64,000 nt of DNA from Oscillospiraceae bacterium (GCA_025758045.1 CP107208.1:558001-622000), one strand, 5' to 3'. Positions 16,950 to 25,362 are shown, counted from the first letter of the stretch. The notes: a model not told the origin generated them from the sequence alone. Program-made: numbers and translations.

Positions 16950-17300
16950 ATGCCAAAAGGAGTACCAAACAAACGATATACGCCGGAATTCAAGAGAATG
17001 GTTGTAGAAACCATGGAAAAAAAACATCTGAGTATCCATGCAACGATGCAGGAATTCGGAATTAACGACCATAAAATTATAGAGCGTTGGGAACGCATTT
17101 ATTTGGAAGAAGGGCCGGAAGGCTTGTCGGTTGAGCGACGGGGCCGCGGCAGCACTGGCCGGCCAAAGAAGCTGCCAAAAGAGGCGGAAGAAGATCTGCT
17201 GGCCGAAGTGCAGCGACTGCGTGCGGAGAACGATTACCTAAAAAACTTGCAAGCCTTGGTTTTGGAAGACGAGCGACGCCAGCGCAGAAAACGCAGGTAG
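16950..17300 (+). CDS. IS3-family transposase OrfA
   Basis: A 116-aa helix-turn-helix protein starting MPKGVPNKRYTPEFKRMVVE, with HATMQEFGINDHKIIERWER as the recognition helix region, a Pro-Lys-rich linker (GRGSTGRPKKLPKE) and a leucine-zipper-like C-terminus (LLAEVQRLRAENDYLKNLQA). It binds the IS ends and, fused to OrfB by frameshifting, makes the active transposase. An upstream in-frame ATG at 16935 lies near the IS end; I prefer 16950 because the family starts there. It ends at 17300 with AGG-TAG just after the A4 slippage site. Confidence 0.9.
   Translation: MPKGVPNKRYTPEFKRMVVETMEKKHLSIHATMQEFGINDHKIIERWERIYLEEGPEGLSVERRGRGSTGRPKKLPKEAEEDLLAEVQRLRAENDYLKNLQALVLEDERRQRRKRR
17288..17291 (+). 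other. Probable -1 frameshift site of the transposase
   Basis: Four A within CGC-AGA-AAA-CGC of orfA. A one-base backward slip continues as ACG-CAG-GTA-GTT in the orfB frame, which is open to 18139. IS3-family elements commonly make OrfAB this way; which heptamer works here is inferred. Confidence 0.55.
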
Positions 17301-17389
17301 TTCAAAAGCTGAGGCAAAGACATTCTCTGGATATTCTTCTCTCAATCGCTCAACTTCCCCGTGCCACTTTCTACTACCATCTGAAGCGG

Positions 17390-18139
17390 ATGAACAGTGC
17401 AGATAAGTATAAAGCTGTCAAAGCGGAGATCACGGCCATTTACCATGAAAACAAAGGAAGATACGGCTATCGCCGCATTACAGCAGAACTTCACAAGCGC
17501 AATTTCCTCCTGAACCACAAGACTGTCCAGCGGCTTATGAAGGAGCTGGGTTTGGTTTGCCGTGTCAGGATGAAGAAGTATCGTTCTTACAAGGGTGAAG
17601 TTGGCAAAATTGCGCCAAATCTGTTAAACCGGGACTTCCGCGCCGAAAAGCCAAACCAGAAGTGGGTCACCGATGTGACAGAGTTCAGTTTGTTTGGAGA
17701 GAAGCTCTATCTCTCGCCCATCCTTGATCTGTGCAGCAGCGATCTGGTCAGCTATACCATCTCCGACCGTCCTGTTCTGAGTATGGTTACGACTATGCTG
17801 AATAAGGCTTTTGAGAAGATACCGGATGGAACCGGGTTGATCCTTCATTCTGACCAGGGCTGGCAATACCAGCACAAGCAGTACCAGCGAATGCTCCAGA
17901 AGAAAGGTGTTCAGCAGAGCATGAGCCGGAAAGGCAACTGTCTGGACAACGCTGTGATAGAGAATTTCTTTGGCTTACTCAAAAGTGAACTGTTGTACTT
18001 ACAAGAGTTTCAGTCCATGGAACACTTCAAGCAGGAACTCGTTGAATATCTGGATTACTACAACAACCGCAGGATCAAGGCAAAGCTAAAGGGCTTGCCG
18101 CCTGCAATTCACAGACAGCAAGCCCTTTCGGCTGCTTGA
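17390..18139 (+). CDS. IS3-family transposase OrfB (DDE integrase)
   Basis: 249 residues from the ATG at 17390; the same frame is open upstream to the slippage site, so the natural product is probably the OrfAB fusion. The HTH_21 block HENKGRYGYRRITAEL is followed by the rve core with the catalytic triad: Asp in WVTDVTEFS, Asp in LILHSDQGWQYQ and Glu in NAVIENFFGLLKSE. It cuts and joins the IS ends. The C-terminus (YYNNRRIKAKLKGLPPAIHR) is standard for the IS150 group. The whole frame is intact, so the element could be active. Confidence 0.93.
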   Translation: MNSADKYKAVKAEITAIYHENKGRYGYRRITAELHKRNFLLNHKTVQRLMKELGLVCRVRMKKYRSYKGEVGKIAPNLLNRDFRAEKPNQKWVTDVTEFSLFGEKLYLSPILDLCSSDLVSYTISDRPVLSMVTTMLNKAFEKIPDGTGLILHSDQGWQYQHKQYQRMLQKKGVQQSMSRKGNCLDNAVIENFFGLLKSELLYLQEFQSMEHFKQELVEYLDYYNNRRIKAKLKGLPPAIHRQQALSAA

Positions 18140-19092
18140 ACAATTTTTGCTTCAAATTATTGTCTAACTTTTTGGGGGCACTTCACAAAGGCTTCCCGGT
18201 AGTCTGTCAGTTTTTTCCGTGCTGCCGCCGGGGTTCGCCCTTTTGCGACAATATCGGCCAGGATGTTCATTTCAGCCTTTTCCCTGTCGGCATAGGAATT
18301 CCACCGATCAGCAACTTCTGCCAACTCGCTGGCCCGCTTAGGGTAAACCTCCCGCAGCTTTTTTTGCAAGTCATCTCTGTGCAGATAATCGCCGGTATTC
18401 TTCAGCACCATGCGCCAAAAGGCAGAGATAAGATCTTCCCCATTGTCGTAATAGTGATTTAGTGTTTCATAGGGGCTTATAACCTTTTCGGCCTGATTGT
18501 AGTCCTTGATGGCGCGCCGCCCCTCTTTCAATTTAAAAATCAAGCGTTGATTGCCGTAATCTCGTTTAATTTTTACGGTAAGCTTGTGTGATTTGCAACC
18601 AATCACACATTTGTCCGGCGTAAGTTCCTGCACCTTGTAGTTACTGTCACACACCGATTTGCAGATAAGCAGCAAATACCAGGAAAGGTCCATATCCGTA
18701 TCCAGTTCCACCATTGCCTGCAATGTTACGGACCGCACCGAGAACTGCTGGGCCGGATCGTAACTATGCAAGTCCCATTCCCGCATTAGGTCACGGATGC
18801 TGCTCTTCGGATCCGAGTAGCCGTAAAAGTCGAGTTCTTCGTATTCACCATCCTCGTCCTTTTCCCGCACAATGTCCCAATAAACACTTTGGTCGTTATT
18901 TGCTCCAAAGCGCATGTACAAGCCGTCCCCAAGGCGATATCTTTGCTTATCCTCTTCCCATTCGTAGTAAGGGTTGTTGTACAGGTGGCCTTTTACACTC
19001 CGCATCTGTATTGCTGTAAGCTGTTTACGGATCGTAACTTTGTAGACTGCACTGTCTTCCCGCCGTCTGGTATAAGAAATTGTGTTATCCAT

Positions 19093-19525
19093 ATAAGTAC
19101 CTCTTAATTTTAACATCGATTATTTTGTATAACAAGTTTCTTCACAAAAGCAAAACAGTCTCCCGTTTAGGTCCAGGAGATGATGATTACGTTGTTCCTG
19201 ACGAAGAAATTCTAGGGAACCCAGCAATTCAGCCACTAGCCAATGCCATAAGTAACATTGCCGACTATCATGTATTTGAACGCACCCGCCGTAGATTTTT
19301 GGCTTCCTGGGAGCCTTATCCTGGAGCTCTCCAATCTCTTCGCATAGAAGATGATCCGTAATTCAAATTTGCTGACTGAAAAGTTGTGCAGATGTGTCGA
19401 TGTGCCGGGTTTCCAGCGCATCTGCACATCCGCACAGGAGGCAAATGCCGCAGTAGAAATGCTGCGGCATTTTTTGTTGGGGTGGGGCATAGAAATGGAC
19501 AAACCTGAAATAGGAGGGCATTTGC
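19093..19525. other. Intergenic region with an ORF remnant and leader hairpins
   Basis: 433 nt without a convincing intact gene. A rightward frame ending at 19361 (DDDYVVPDEEILGNPAIQPL, then RRRFLASWEPYPGALQSL) looks protein-like but has no start and overlaps the 5' end of the divergent gene, so it may be the 3' tail of a lost gene. Further right are an inverted repeat TGTGCAGATG / CATCTGCACA (19385-19428) and a terminator. Confidence 0.4.
19445..19475 (+). terminator. Terminator/attenuator upstream of the recombinase genes
   Basis: ATGCCGCAG pairs with CTGCGGCAT over an 8-nt loop, followed by six T. AGGAGG (19436-19441) and the codons ATG-CCG-CAG-TAG lie at and inside the left arm, so a three-codon minigene could be translated through the stem. 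Confidence 0.75.
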
Positions 19526-19681
19526 ATGAAAAGTGAGCAGGTGGTCCAGCAAAACAAGGCTTCTGGCAAGGTGCGGCGGCAAGCAGAGGTCACCTTTACT
19601 TACACCCCCAACGGCCCTACGCTCGAAGCACTTTTAAAGACTCTGCTGCGCACCGCGGCCCTGCCGGGGCAGGCAGTGTAA
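19526..19681 (+). CDS. Small protein preceding the serine recombinase
   Basis: A 51-aa protein (MKSEQVVQQNKASGKVRRQA, then VTFTYTPNGPTLEALLKTLL) with AGGAGG 8 nt before its ATG, one of the best ribosome-binding sites in the window. It ends 4 nt before the recombinase ATG, so the two are translationally coupled. Small acidic or helical proteins at this place are common beside large serine recombinases of Firmicutes elements and may act as directionality or accessory factors; this is inference. I know of no defined domain. GC content matches the recombinase, not the AT-rich genes to the left. Confidence 0.75.
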   Translation: MKSEQVVQQNKASGKVRRQAEVTFTYTPNGPTLEALLKTLLRTAALPGQAV

Positions 19682-19685
19682 CAGC

Positions 19686-21245
19686 ATGGCGGTACGTAAA
19701 AAAGGCGCGACAGCCAGTCGGGAGATTGCCATCTACCTGCGCCTGAGTTCCGCCGACGGCACCGAAGCTGAAAGCAACTCCATCGGCAACCAGCGCAGCT
19801 ATCTACACCAATGGGCGGCGCGGGAGGGGTGGCAGATCGTGGCCGAATTTTTGGACGATGGTCACACGGGCACCGACTTTGAGCGGCCCGGCTTCCGTGC
19901 GCTGATGGCCGCACTGCAGGAAAAACGCATCACCACCTTTGCCACCACCGACCTCTCCCGCCTTGGGCGCAACTACCTGGAAGTGGGGCTTTTACAGGAA
20001 AAGACTTTTCCTGCTCTAGGTGTGCGGTACATAGCGGTCAATGACGGGTACGACAGTGCCCGTGCCGACACCGGCAGCATCGATCCCAGCCTGTTCAAAA
20101 ACCTGATGAACGACATCTACGCGCGGGATTGCAGCAACAAAGTTTTGCGCGCCAAGCGCACTTTACAGCGCCAAGGCAAGTACCTAGGCTCAGCCCCTTA
20201 CGGGTACAAGCTGGATCCAGCCGACAAATATCACCTGGTGCCAGACCCGGACACCGCGCCTGTTGTGCAGCGTATCTACGCACTATTTTTGACAGGTGAG
20301 ACTCGCACCCATATTGCCCATCTGCTGATGCAGGAACAAGTCCCCTGCCCGGCCCGCACCAAAGGGATGACCGGGCGTCGCTTTACCGGCGAGTGGACCC
20401 CCACCACGATAAAGCGCATTCTGACCCTGCCCACTTACTACGGCGCAGTGACCCAGCACACCCGCGAGATGGTAAGTTACAAGGTCCACAAAGCACGGTT
20501 CCTGGGCAGCACTGATTGGATCGTGGTCGAGGGAACCCACGAGGGGCTTGTGACCAAAGCCGATTTTTTGCAGACGCAAAAGCTGCTGGAAACCCGCAGT
20601 TACACCGCGCCCGACATGCAAGCCCACCGGCTGACCGGGCTGGTTTACTGTGCCGATTGCGGCGGCAAATTGTTTGCCCACAAGGTAGGCGGGCATTTTT
20701 ACCTGACCTGCTACACCTACAGCCGCCGGCCGGGGCAGCATCTGTGCACCAGCCACGCCATCCGGGAGGATTGGCTGGAATCGCAGATCTGCGATCAATT
20801 GCGGGCACTGGCGGATGGTGCAGTTGATTTGCCTATCTTTGCGCAGGAGCGCTTGCGGCAAATGGCCAAGGGCAGCAACACCGTGCAAGCCGAACGTGAC
20901 CGACTGACCGCCCAGCTAAACAAAACAAAAAAGACCCGCCTGTCGGCCTACAAAGACCTGACTGACGGGTTATTGACGAGAGAAGAATTCAGCGATATAA
21001 CATCCGATTTACGAAAAGAAGAAGACCAACTGACCCAGCGATTGCAGGCGCTGACCGATGCTCCCTCCCCTGCCGCTGACGCAGAATCGCTATGCGAAGA
21101 AATGCAAAAACTGCTGCAATTTACCACCCTAAACAAGGTGCAATTGCAGCAGTTTATTAAACGTATTACCGTGGATACCGACCGCCATGTAACGATACAG
21201 TTTGCCTTTCAGGAGCCGCACGGCAAAGATCAGTCCAGTAAATAG
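19686..21245 (+). CDS. Large serine recombinase
   Basis: 519 aa. The N-terminal resolvase domain has the catalytic serine in IAIYLRLSSADG (about residue 21) and the family arginines in EFLDDGHTGTDFERPGFRAL and TTDLSRLGRNYLEVG. The recombinase domain follows (APYGYKLDP, then GMTGRRFTGEWTPTTIKRIL), then a zinc-ribbon (VYCADCGGKLFAHK and a later C of LCTSHA) and a C-terminal coiled coil (QAERDRLTAQLNKTKKTRLS). It integrates and excises a mobile element at short att sites without host factors. It is the last rightward gene of the element, and its 3' end overlaps the 3' end of the convergent patatin gene by 16 nt, so an att site may lie there. Confidence 0.95.
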   Translation: MAVRKKGATASREIAIYLRLSSADGTEAESNSIGNQRSYLHQWAAREGWQIVAEFLDDGHTGTDFERPGFRALMAALQEKRITTFATTDLSRLGRNYLEVGLLQEKTFPALGVRYIAVNDGYDSARADTGSIDPSLFKNLMNDIYARDCSNKVLRAKRTLQRQGKYLGSAPYGYKLDPADKYHLVPDPDTAPVVQRIYALFLTGETRTHIAHLLMQEQVPCPARTKGMTGRRFTGEWTPTTIKRILTLPTYYGAVTQHTREMVSYKVHKARFLGSTDWIVVEGTHEGLVTKADFLQTQKLLETRSYTAPDMQAHRLTGLVYCADCGGKLFAHKVGGHFYLTCYTYSRRPGQHLCTSHAIREDWLESQICDQLRALADGAVDLPIFAQERLRQMAKGSNTVQAERDRLTAQLNKTKKTRLSAYKDLTDGLLTREEFSDITSDLRKEEDQLTQRLQALTDAPSPAADAESLCEEMQKLLQFTTLNKVQLQQFIKRITVDTDRHVTIQFAFQEPHGKDQSSK

Positions 21246-22078
21246 GCTTTCACCTCAGCCAAGCGCTTTTCCGCCTCCTGACGGCCGATGTTGTAAGCAG
21301 CTTTCAGGTGCTCCGGGTTCTTCTCTACCCGGTCCACCGGCAGCGCCTGGGGCGGGCGAATGACCAGCAGGCGGCCCGCGGTTTCCTCCTGGGCAATGTA
21401 GTCCACCGTTTCGTTATACATGGCTGGGCGGTTTTCCATCGCCGTAACCAGGTTAGGATAGCGCTTATACTTGCGGCGAATCAACGGCATAATGCTGTTT
21501 TTCCCTTTGCGGTAGCCTTTAGGCTGGGTCAGCACCACCACATTGCGGTCGTAGCCGATGGACTGAAAGTACCGCACGGGGATCGAATCGGCAATGCCGC
21601 CGTCCAGCAGTTTGCGGCCCTCAATTTCAACGATGCGCGAGACAAGCGGCATCGAAGCCGAGGCGCGTATCCAATCAAATCCGTGGTCACTTTGGCCCAG
21701 ATATTTGTGGTAAACTGGCTGGCCGCTTTCGATGTCGGTGCAGACAACGTAAAATTCCTGCGGGTTGGCATCGTAGGCGGTAAAGTCAAAGGGGTCAAGT
21801 TCCAGTGGCACCGTGCCATAGCAAAAATCCGTATTATAAATGTCGCCGGTTTTGACAAGCGAGCCAAAGCCGCCGTAACGCTTATCGGCGCAGAAGCGTG
21901 TATTATAGCGGATAACACGGCCAATCTGTTTTGACTTATAGTTGCAGCCAAACGCCGCGCCCGCCGATACGCCGATCACGCCATCAAAATCCACGCCGTT
22001 CTGCATCAGCACATCCATAACGCCTGCCGTGAACATGCCGCGCATCGCACCGCCCTCTAGTACAAGCCCTGTTTTCAT
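21230..22078 (-). CDS. Patatin-like phospholipase
   Basis: A 282-aa protein with the complete patatin signature: oxyanion loop LEGGAMRGMFTAG, nucleophile Ser in IGVSAGAAFG (GxSxG) near residue 39 and the catalytic Asp in KLLDGGIADSIP near residue 160. It resembles the YjjU/RssA-type cytoplasmic esterases of bacteria and hydrolyses acyl groups from lipids. There is no signal peptide. A TATAAT-like box lies at 22111-22116 on the minus strand, so it probably has its own promoter. Its 3' end is overlapped by the serine recombinase gene. The C-terminus (EAEKRLAEVKAYLLD) looks complete. Confidence 0.92.
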   Translation of the reverse strand: MKTGLVLEGGAMRGMFTAGVMDVLMQNGVDFDGVIGVSAGAAFGCNYKSKQIGRVIRYNTRFCADKRYGGFGSLVKTGDIYNTDFCYGTVPLELDPFDFTAYDANPQEFYVVCTDIESGQPVYHKYLGQSDHGFDWIRASASMPLVSRIVEIEGRKLLDGGIADSIPVRYFQSIGYDRNVVVLTQPKGYRKGKNSIMPLIRRKYKRYPNLVTAMENRPAMYNETVDYIAQEETAGRLLVIRPPQALPVDRVEKNPEHLKAAYNIGRQEAEKRLAEVKAYLLD

Positions 22079-22263
22079 CTGTTACGCCCCACTTACATCT
22101 GTTTTTGTCTATTATAACAGATTTTTATGAAAAAGGAAATGCTTCAGGCTTTCCGATTTACCAGTAAAAGTTGTACTCTTATGTCACCAACAAAAACCGA
22201 GTTGGTTCCCAAAACACAGGGGGGCAAGCAAAACGCCCCGGAAAAAGAAAGTAAGGGTACAAA

Positions 22264-22413
22264 ATGAAGTACGAAATCGTAGGTATCGCACACGCAGTCG
22301 GCGACTTTACGCCCCCTGCGGGCAAAAACGCAGACACCGTCCGGCACTATGACGTGCATCTGCACCGCAAAGGCACCATCCCGTATTGCGGCAGCATAGG
22401 GTTTATGCTATAA
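22264..22413 (+). CDS. Possible small hypothetical protein
   Basis: Codons 22264-22413 encode 49 residues (MKYEIVGIAHAVGDFTPPAG, then RHYDVHLHRKGTIPYCGS). AAGGG lies 6 nt before the ATG. The look is of a short beta-rich protein of the type carried on plasmids and integrative elements, perhaps a truncated one. Its 3' end carries the promoter of the next gene, so it may be a relic beside the recombination site. I do not recognise a family. Confidence 0.45.
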   Translation: MKYEIVGIAHAVGDFTPPAGKNADTVRHYDVHLHRKGTIPYCGSIGFML

Positions 22414-22414
22414 T
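22386..22414 (+). promoter_or_regulatory. Predicted promoter of the methyltransferase-tenA pair
   Basis: TTGCGG (22386-22391) and TATAAT (22409-22414) with a 17-nt spacer, 75 nt before the methyltransferase start. No thiamine-pyrophosphate riboswitch is visible in the leader. Confidence 0.6.
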
Positions 22415-22489
22415 TTAGCCTGTAAAATGGCGGCGCTCGGGGTGGAAAAATCCGGCGCGGCACGCTAAAAAAGAAAGGAACCTTCTAAA

Positions 22490-23185
22490 ATGAAACCCAA
22501 ATTTGATGGTTATGCAGCCCAATATGATGCCTGGTTTATGGAAAACGACAACCTGTTCCAGAGTGAGCTGCGGTTGTTCCAGCGGGCACTGGGGGATATT
22601 TCCGGCCAGCGCGTGCTTTCTGTGGGCTGTGGCAGCGGCCTGTTTGAGAGCATGATCGATCACAGCGGCATCGAGGGCATCGAGCCTTCCCGCGATATGG
22701 GCGCGATTGCCCAGAAGCGCGGTGTGAACGTCATCACCTTCGGCGCTATCGAGGATGCCGACCTGGAGGAAAATGCCTACGATGTGATTTACCTCAACGG
22801 CAGCTCCAGCTATATGGAGGATCTGCACAAGGCTTTCGCTGTCTGCAAAAAGGCTCTGAAACCGGGCGGGCGCTTCATCTCGTTGGATGTGCCCAAAGAG
22901 AGTGCTTTCGGCTTTATGTATCTGCTGGCTAAGAATCTGGGCACCTTTGACCATCCTTATCTGAACGGGGTAATGCCCCAGCTGCCCTACCCGCTGGAGC
23001 TGTGCAGCGCCGGTGTATGGCACTCCACCGAGGAGAAGATCAATGTGCTGAAAGACCTCGGTTTCCATGACTTTGACTACTGCCAGACTTTGCTGAAGAA
23101 CCCGATGTACACCAACGAGGATGTCGAGGACGCTGTGCCCGGCTACCAGAGCGGCGGCTATGTTGCCATCATTGCCCGCAAATGA
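22490..23185 (+). CDS. Class I SAM-dependent methyltransferase
   Basis: A 231-aa methyltransferase (type 11/25). The SAM-binding motif I is RVLSVGCGSGLFESMI near residue 45, the acidic motif II is IEGIEPSRDMGAIA, and the motif around YDVIYLNGSSSYMEDL near residue 100 precedes ALKPGGRFISLDVP. The substrate is unknown. AAGAAAGGAA precedes the ATG. Its last four bases overlap the start of tenA (ATGA), so the two proteins are translationally coupled and probably act in one process. A role in handling thiamine breakdown products or a related pyrimidine is possible but unproven. Confidence 0.87.
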   Translation: MKPKFDGYAAQYDAWFMENDNLFQSELRLFQRALGDISGQRVLSVGCGSGLFESMIDHSGIEGIEPSRDMGAIAQKRGVNVITFGAIEDADLEENAYDVIYLNGSSSYMEDLHKAFAVCKKALKPGGRFISLDVPKESAFGFMYLLAKNLGTFDHPYLNGVMPQLPYPLELCSAGVWHSTEEKINVLKDLGFHDFDYCQTLLKNPMYTNEDVEDAVPGYQSGGYVAIIARK

Positions 23186-23865
23186 AGATAGAAGCAAGCG
23201 GGAAACTCTCGCAAAAGATCGCTGTCCTTGCGGAAAAGCTCTGGCCGCGGTATCTTTGCCACCCTTTTATCACCCATATGGCAGACGGCACCCTGCCTTT
23301 AGAGAAATTCCGCTATTATATGCTGCAGGATTACCTGTACCTGCGGGATTACACAAAGATCTTAGCGGCGATTTTGCAAAAGGCTGATACGTTTGAACAG
23401 ATCCGCTTTTTGAGCGGTGAGATCGAAAGCACCCTCGGCGAAACCTATCGCACCCATATTCCCTACATGCAGCGCCTTGGCATCACCGAAGAGGAGATTC
23501 GCCAGGCGCACACGCACATTGACAATTGTGCTTACAGTCATTATATGCTGTGCGAGACCCAGAACGGAAATGTGCTGACCGGGTTGGTGGCGCTTTTGAA
23601 CTGCTCCTGGAGTTATGCGTACATTGCCGAGCAGATGGTTCAGCGCTATCCCCAGGCACTGCAAAATAAGATCTACGGTGCCTGGTTTGCAGGCTATCTT
23701 TCGGAGGAATACCGCAAAGCCAACCAGGATCTGATCGACCGCATCGACGCGCTGGCGGCGTCCATTTCCCCGCAGGAGGAAAATCGCCTGTGCGAGCTGT
23801 TTGAGAAGTGCTGTCTTTTCGATCTGCGCTTTTGGGATATGGCCTATGCCATGGGAAACTGCTGA
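23182..23865 (+). CDS. tenA: TenA-family aminopyrimidine aminohydrolase
   Basis: A 227-aa all-helical TenA/THI-4 protein. The N-terminal part has CHPFITHMADGTLPLEKFRY and MLQDYLYLRDYTKIL; the active-site cysteine is C141 in ALLNCSWSYAYIAE; a late Glu-rich part reads NRLCELFEKCCLFDLRFWDM. TenA salvages thiamine by hydrolysing aminomethyl-pyrimidine breakdown products to HMP. The family is cytoplasmic and tetrameric. Its ATG overlaps the methyltransferase stop. A long hairpin terminator follows, so the downstream importer is a separate unit. The extra motif with a neighbouring double Cys (KCC) is not part of the known active site. Confidence 0.93.
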   Translation: MKIEASGKLSQKIAVLAEKLWPRYLCHPFITHMADGTLPLEKFRYYMLQDYLYLRDYTKILAAILQKADTFEQIRFLSGEIESTLGETYRTHIPYMQRLGITEEEIRQAHTHIDNCAYSHYMLCETQNGNVLTGLVALLNCSWSYAYIAEQMVQRYPQALQNKIYGAWFAGYLSEEYRKANQDLIDRIDALAASISPQEENRLCELFEKCCLFDLRFWDMAYAMGNC

Positions 23866-23915
23866 AGGGTTTGCATTTTTCGATAACTATAACAAGGTAA
23901 ATTGGTACTCACAAG

Positions 23916-23970
23916 GGCTCGCAGTAGTTCAGGATACTAAAGTATCCTGCTACTGCGAGCCTTTTGTTTT
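23916..23970 (+). terminator. Strong terminator after tenA
   Basis: A near-perfect 46-nt palindrome with a 2-base bulge and 2-nt loop (arms GGCTCGCAGTAG..CAGGATACT / AGTATCCTG..CTACTGCGAGCC), followed by TTTTGTTTT. Confidence 0.92.
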
Positions 23971-24118
23971 GTGTGTAAACGTTACCCGCCGTTTACATCT
24001 GCTTTACCAGTCACGGCCCGTCAGCCCGCCCGCCGGGCCAAAAAGCAACGCCGTATCATATGGTTAGGGCCGTTCTGACCAATTTGGCCGGCACCGGATT
24101 TTTACAATAACGCCCCGC

Positions 24119-24186
24119 GCCCCGCCAAAGCTTTACGCAAACTTGGCGGGGATTTGGTTGTTTGGCGGGGTGAATTTCCGTATAGT
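24119..24186 (+). promoter_or_regulatory. Predicted promoter of the POPT-type importer operon
   Basis: TTGTTT (24158-24163) and TATAGT (24181-24186) are 17 nt apart. Directly upstream is a GC-rich hairpin (CCCCGCCAA / TTGGCGGGG, 24119-24150). The 369-nt gap 23866-24234 contains only this, the tenA terminator and short GC-rich inverted repeats. Confidence 0.5.
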
Positions 24187-24234
24187 TAGAGATGTTCCGA
24201 CGAAATATGAGACGAATGTTCAAAGGAGAACACC

Positions 24235-25347
24235 ATGAAAAACAACCACAAAAAAGCCGTTGCCGTTCTGTGCAGCACAATGATGGCTGCCTCCCTGTCC
24301 CTGACCGCCTGCGGCGGCGCTTCTACTGCCGAAAGCGTTGACCTGCGGGAAGTGCCGCTGGACACCATCATTGAAAAAGCCAAGGCGGAAGGCCAGATCA
24401 ACTCGGTAGGCATGCCGGATGACTGGGCCAACTGGCGCGGCAGCTGGGCCGCTGTGAGCGAGAAGTACGGCCTGACCCATGAGGACACCGACATGAGCTC
24501 TGCCGAGGAGCTTTCCACCTTTGAGACGGAGAAGGATGCCGCCACGAAGGACATCGGCGATGTCGGCCAGGCGTTCGGCCCCACCGCCGTGGAGATGGAC
24601 GTGGTGCAGCCCTACAAGGCCAGCACTTGGGATTCCATCCCCGATTGGGCCAAGGACCCGGACGGCAAGTGGTGCATCAGCTACGTGGGCACTATGAGCG
24701 CCATGGTCAACGCGGACCGCGTTTCCACCACCATTGATTCCTGGCAGGCGCTGAAAGACAGCGGCGCCGCCATCACCATTGGCGACGTGGTGCGCGGTGC
24801 GTCCTCCCAGATGACGGTGCTGTCCTGCGCCTATGCGCTGGGCGGCGGCATGGACAACCTGGATCCGGCCTTCGACTTCTTTAAAGAGATGGCCCAGGAG
24901 GGCCGCCTGGATGCCGGCACCTACAGTCAGGAGCGCATGGACCGCGCCGAGATCGATGTGCTGCTGACCTGGGATTATCTGACCCTGCAGTACCGTGACC
25001 TGACCAAGGCCAGTGTACCCGATGCCAATATCGAGTGCCACGTCATGAAGGATGGCGCGCTACAGTCCGGCTATGCGCTGGTCATCAACAAGTACGCCCC
25101 GCACCCCTACGCGGCCGCAGCCACTGTGGAATATCTGCTGAGCGATGAGGTTCAGATCAACCGTGCCGAGGGCTATGCCCGCCCCATCCGCAGCGATGTG
25201 GAACTGCCTGCTGAACTTTCCGCCAAGATGATCCCGGACGAGGAGTACACCAACACCATCCCCCTGACCGACAACGATGCCGTGACCGCCGCCTGCACCG
25301 AGATCGCCACCCGCTGGGAGGAAGAGATCATCCCCTTGATGGGCTGA
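24235..25347 (+). CDS. ABC importer substrate-binding lipoprotein
   Basis: A 370-aa lipoprotein: MKNNHKKAVAVLCSTMMAAS signal with lipobox LTAC, so Cys27 is lipidated and the protein is anchored outside the membrane. The mature part has a type-II binding fold with DTIIEKAKAEGQINSVGMPD near its start, SYVGTMSAMVNADRVSTTID and DVLLTWDYLTLQYRDLT. The fold and its neighbours place it with polyamine/opine/phosphonate-type (POPT) and iron-type binding proteins. The ligand is unknown; no cluster of ligand residues can be assigned by eye. AAAGGAG precedes the ATG. It is the first gene of a five-gene unit ending with a phosphoesterase. Confidence 0.85.
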   Translation: MKNNHKKAVAVLCSTMMAASLSLTACGGASTAESVDLREVPLDTIIEKAKAEGQINSVGMPDDWANWRGSWAAVSEKYGLTHEDTDMSSAEELSTFETEKDAATKDIGDVGQAFGPTAVEMDVVQPYKASTWDSIPDWAKDPDGKWCISYVGTMSAMVNADRVSTTIDSWQALKDSGAAITIGDVVRGASSQMTVLSCAYALGGGMDNLDPAFDFFKEMAQEGRLDAGTYSQERMDRAEIDVLLTWDYLTLQYRDLTKASVPDANIECHVMKDGALQSGYALVINKYAPHPYAAAATVEYLLSDEVQINRAEGYARPIRSDVELPAELSAKMIPDEEYTNTIPLTDNDAVTAACTEIATRWEEEIIPLMG

Positions 25348-25362
25348 TGGGAGCAATTTGCT

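Larger units (their letters stand above)
16889..18185 (+). mobile_element. IS3-family insertion sequence (IS150-like), complete
   Basis: 1297 bp. The left end TGAACTGCACCCC... and the inverted right end TGAAGTGCCCCC... match imperfectly over about 28 bp, sharing GTTAGACA inside. A 3-bp direct repeat CAA flanks it (16886-16888 and 18186-18188), as expected for this family. It carries overlapping orfA and orfB. A truncated relative of its right end lies at 58912-59212. Confidence 0.93.
16647..19092 (-). pseudogene. Hypothetical gene split by the IS3-family insertion
   Basis: The 5' part (19092 to 18186, AAGAGG 7 nt upstream of ATG) and the 3' part (16888 to 16647) flank the insertion. Removing the IS and one CAA duplication joins TDYREAF to ARAGVSMVYLPDD in frame, giving one 382-codon gene. 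The protein is acidic and charged, with an N-terminal beta-rich stretch (VTIRKQLTAIQMRSVKGHLY) and a C-terminus with CDGECEQCQKK. I do not recognise the family. In the present state the 5' part reads into the IS end and stops at 18157, so a truncated product of about 311 residues could still be made. It was probably the first gene of the DUF3846/amidoligase transcript. Confidence 0.85.

Noticed and set aside
19351..19536. A 61-codon rightward frame
   Set aside because: It runs through a terminator hairpin and ends in the start of a better small gene with a strong ribosome-binding site.
22415..22489. TPP riboswitch before the methyltransferase-tenA pair
   Set aside because: The short leader lacks the conserved CUGAGA and ACCUGA-type elements.
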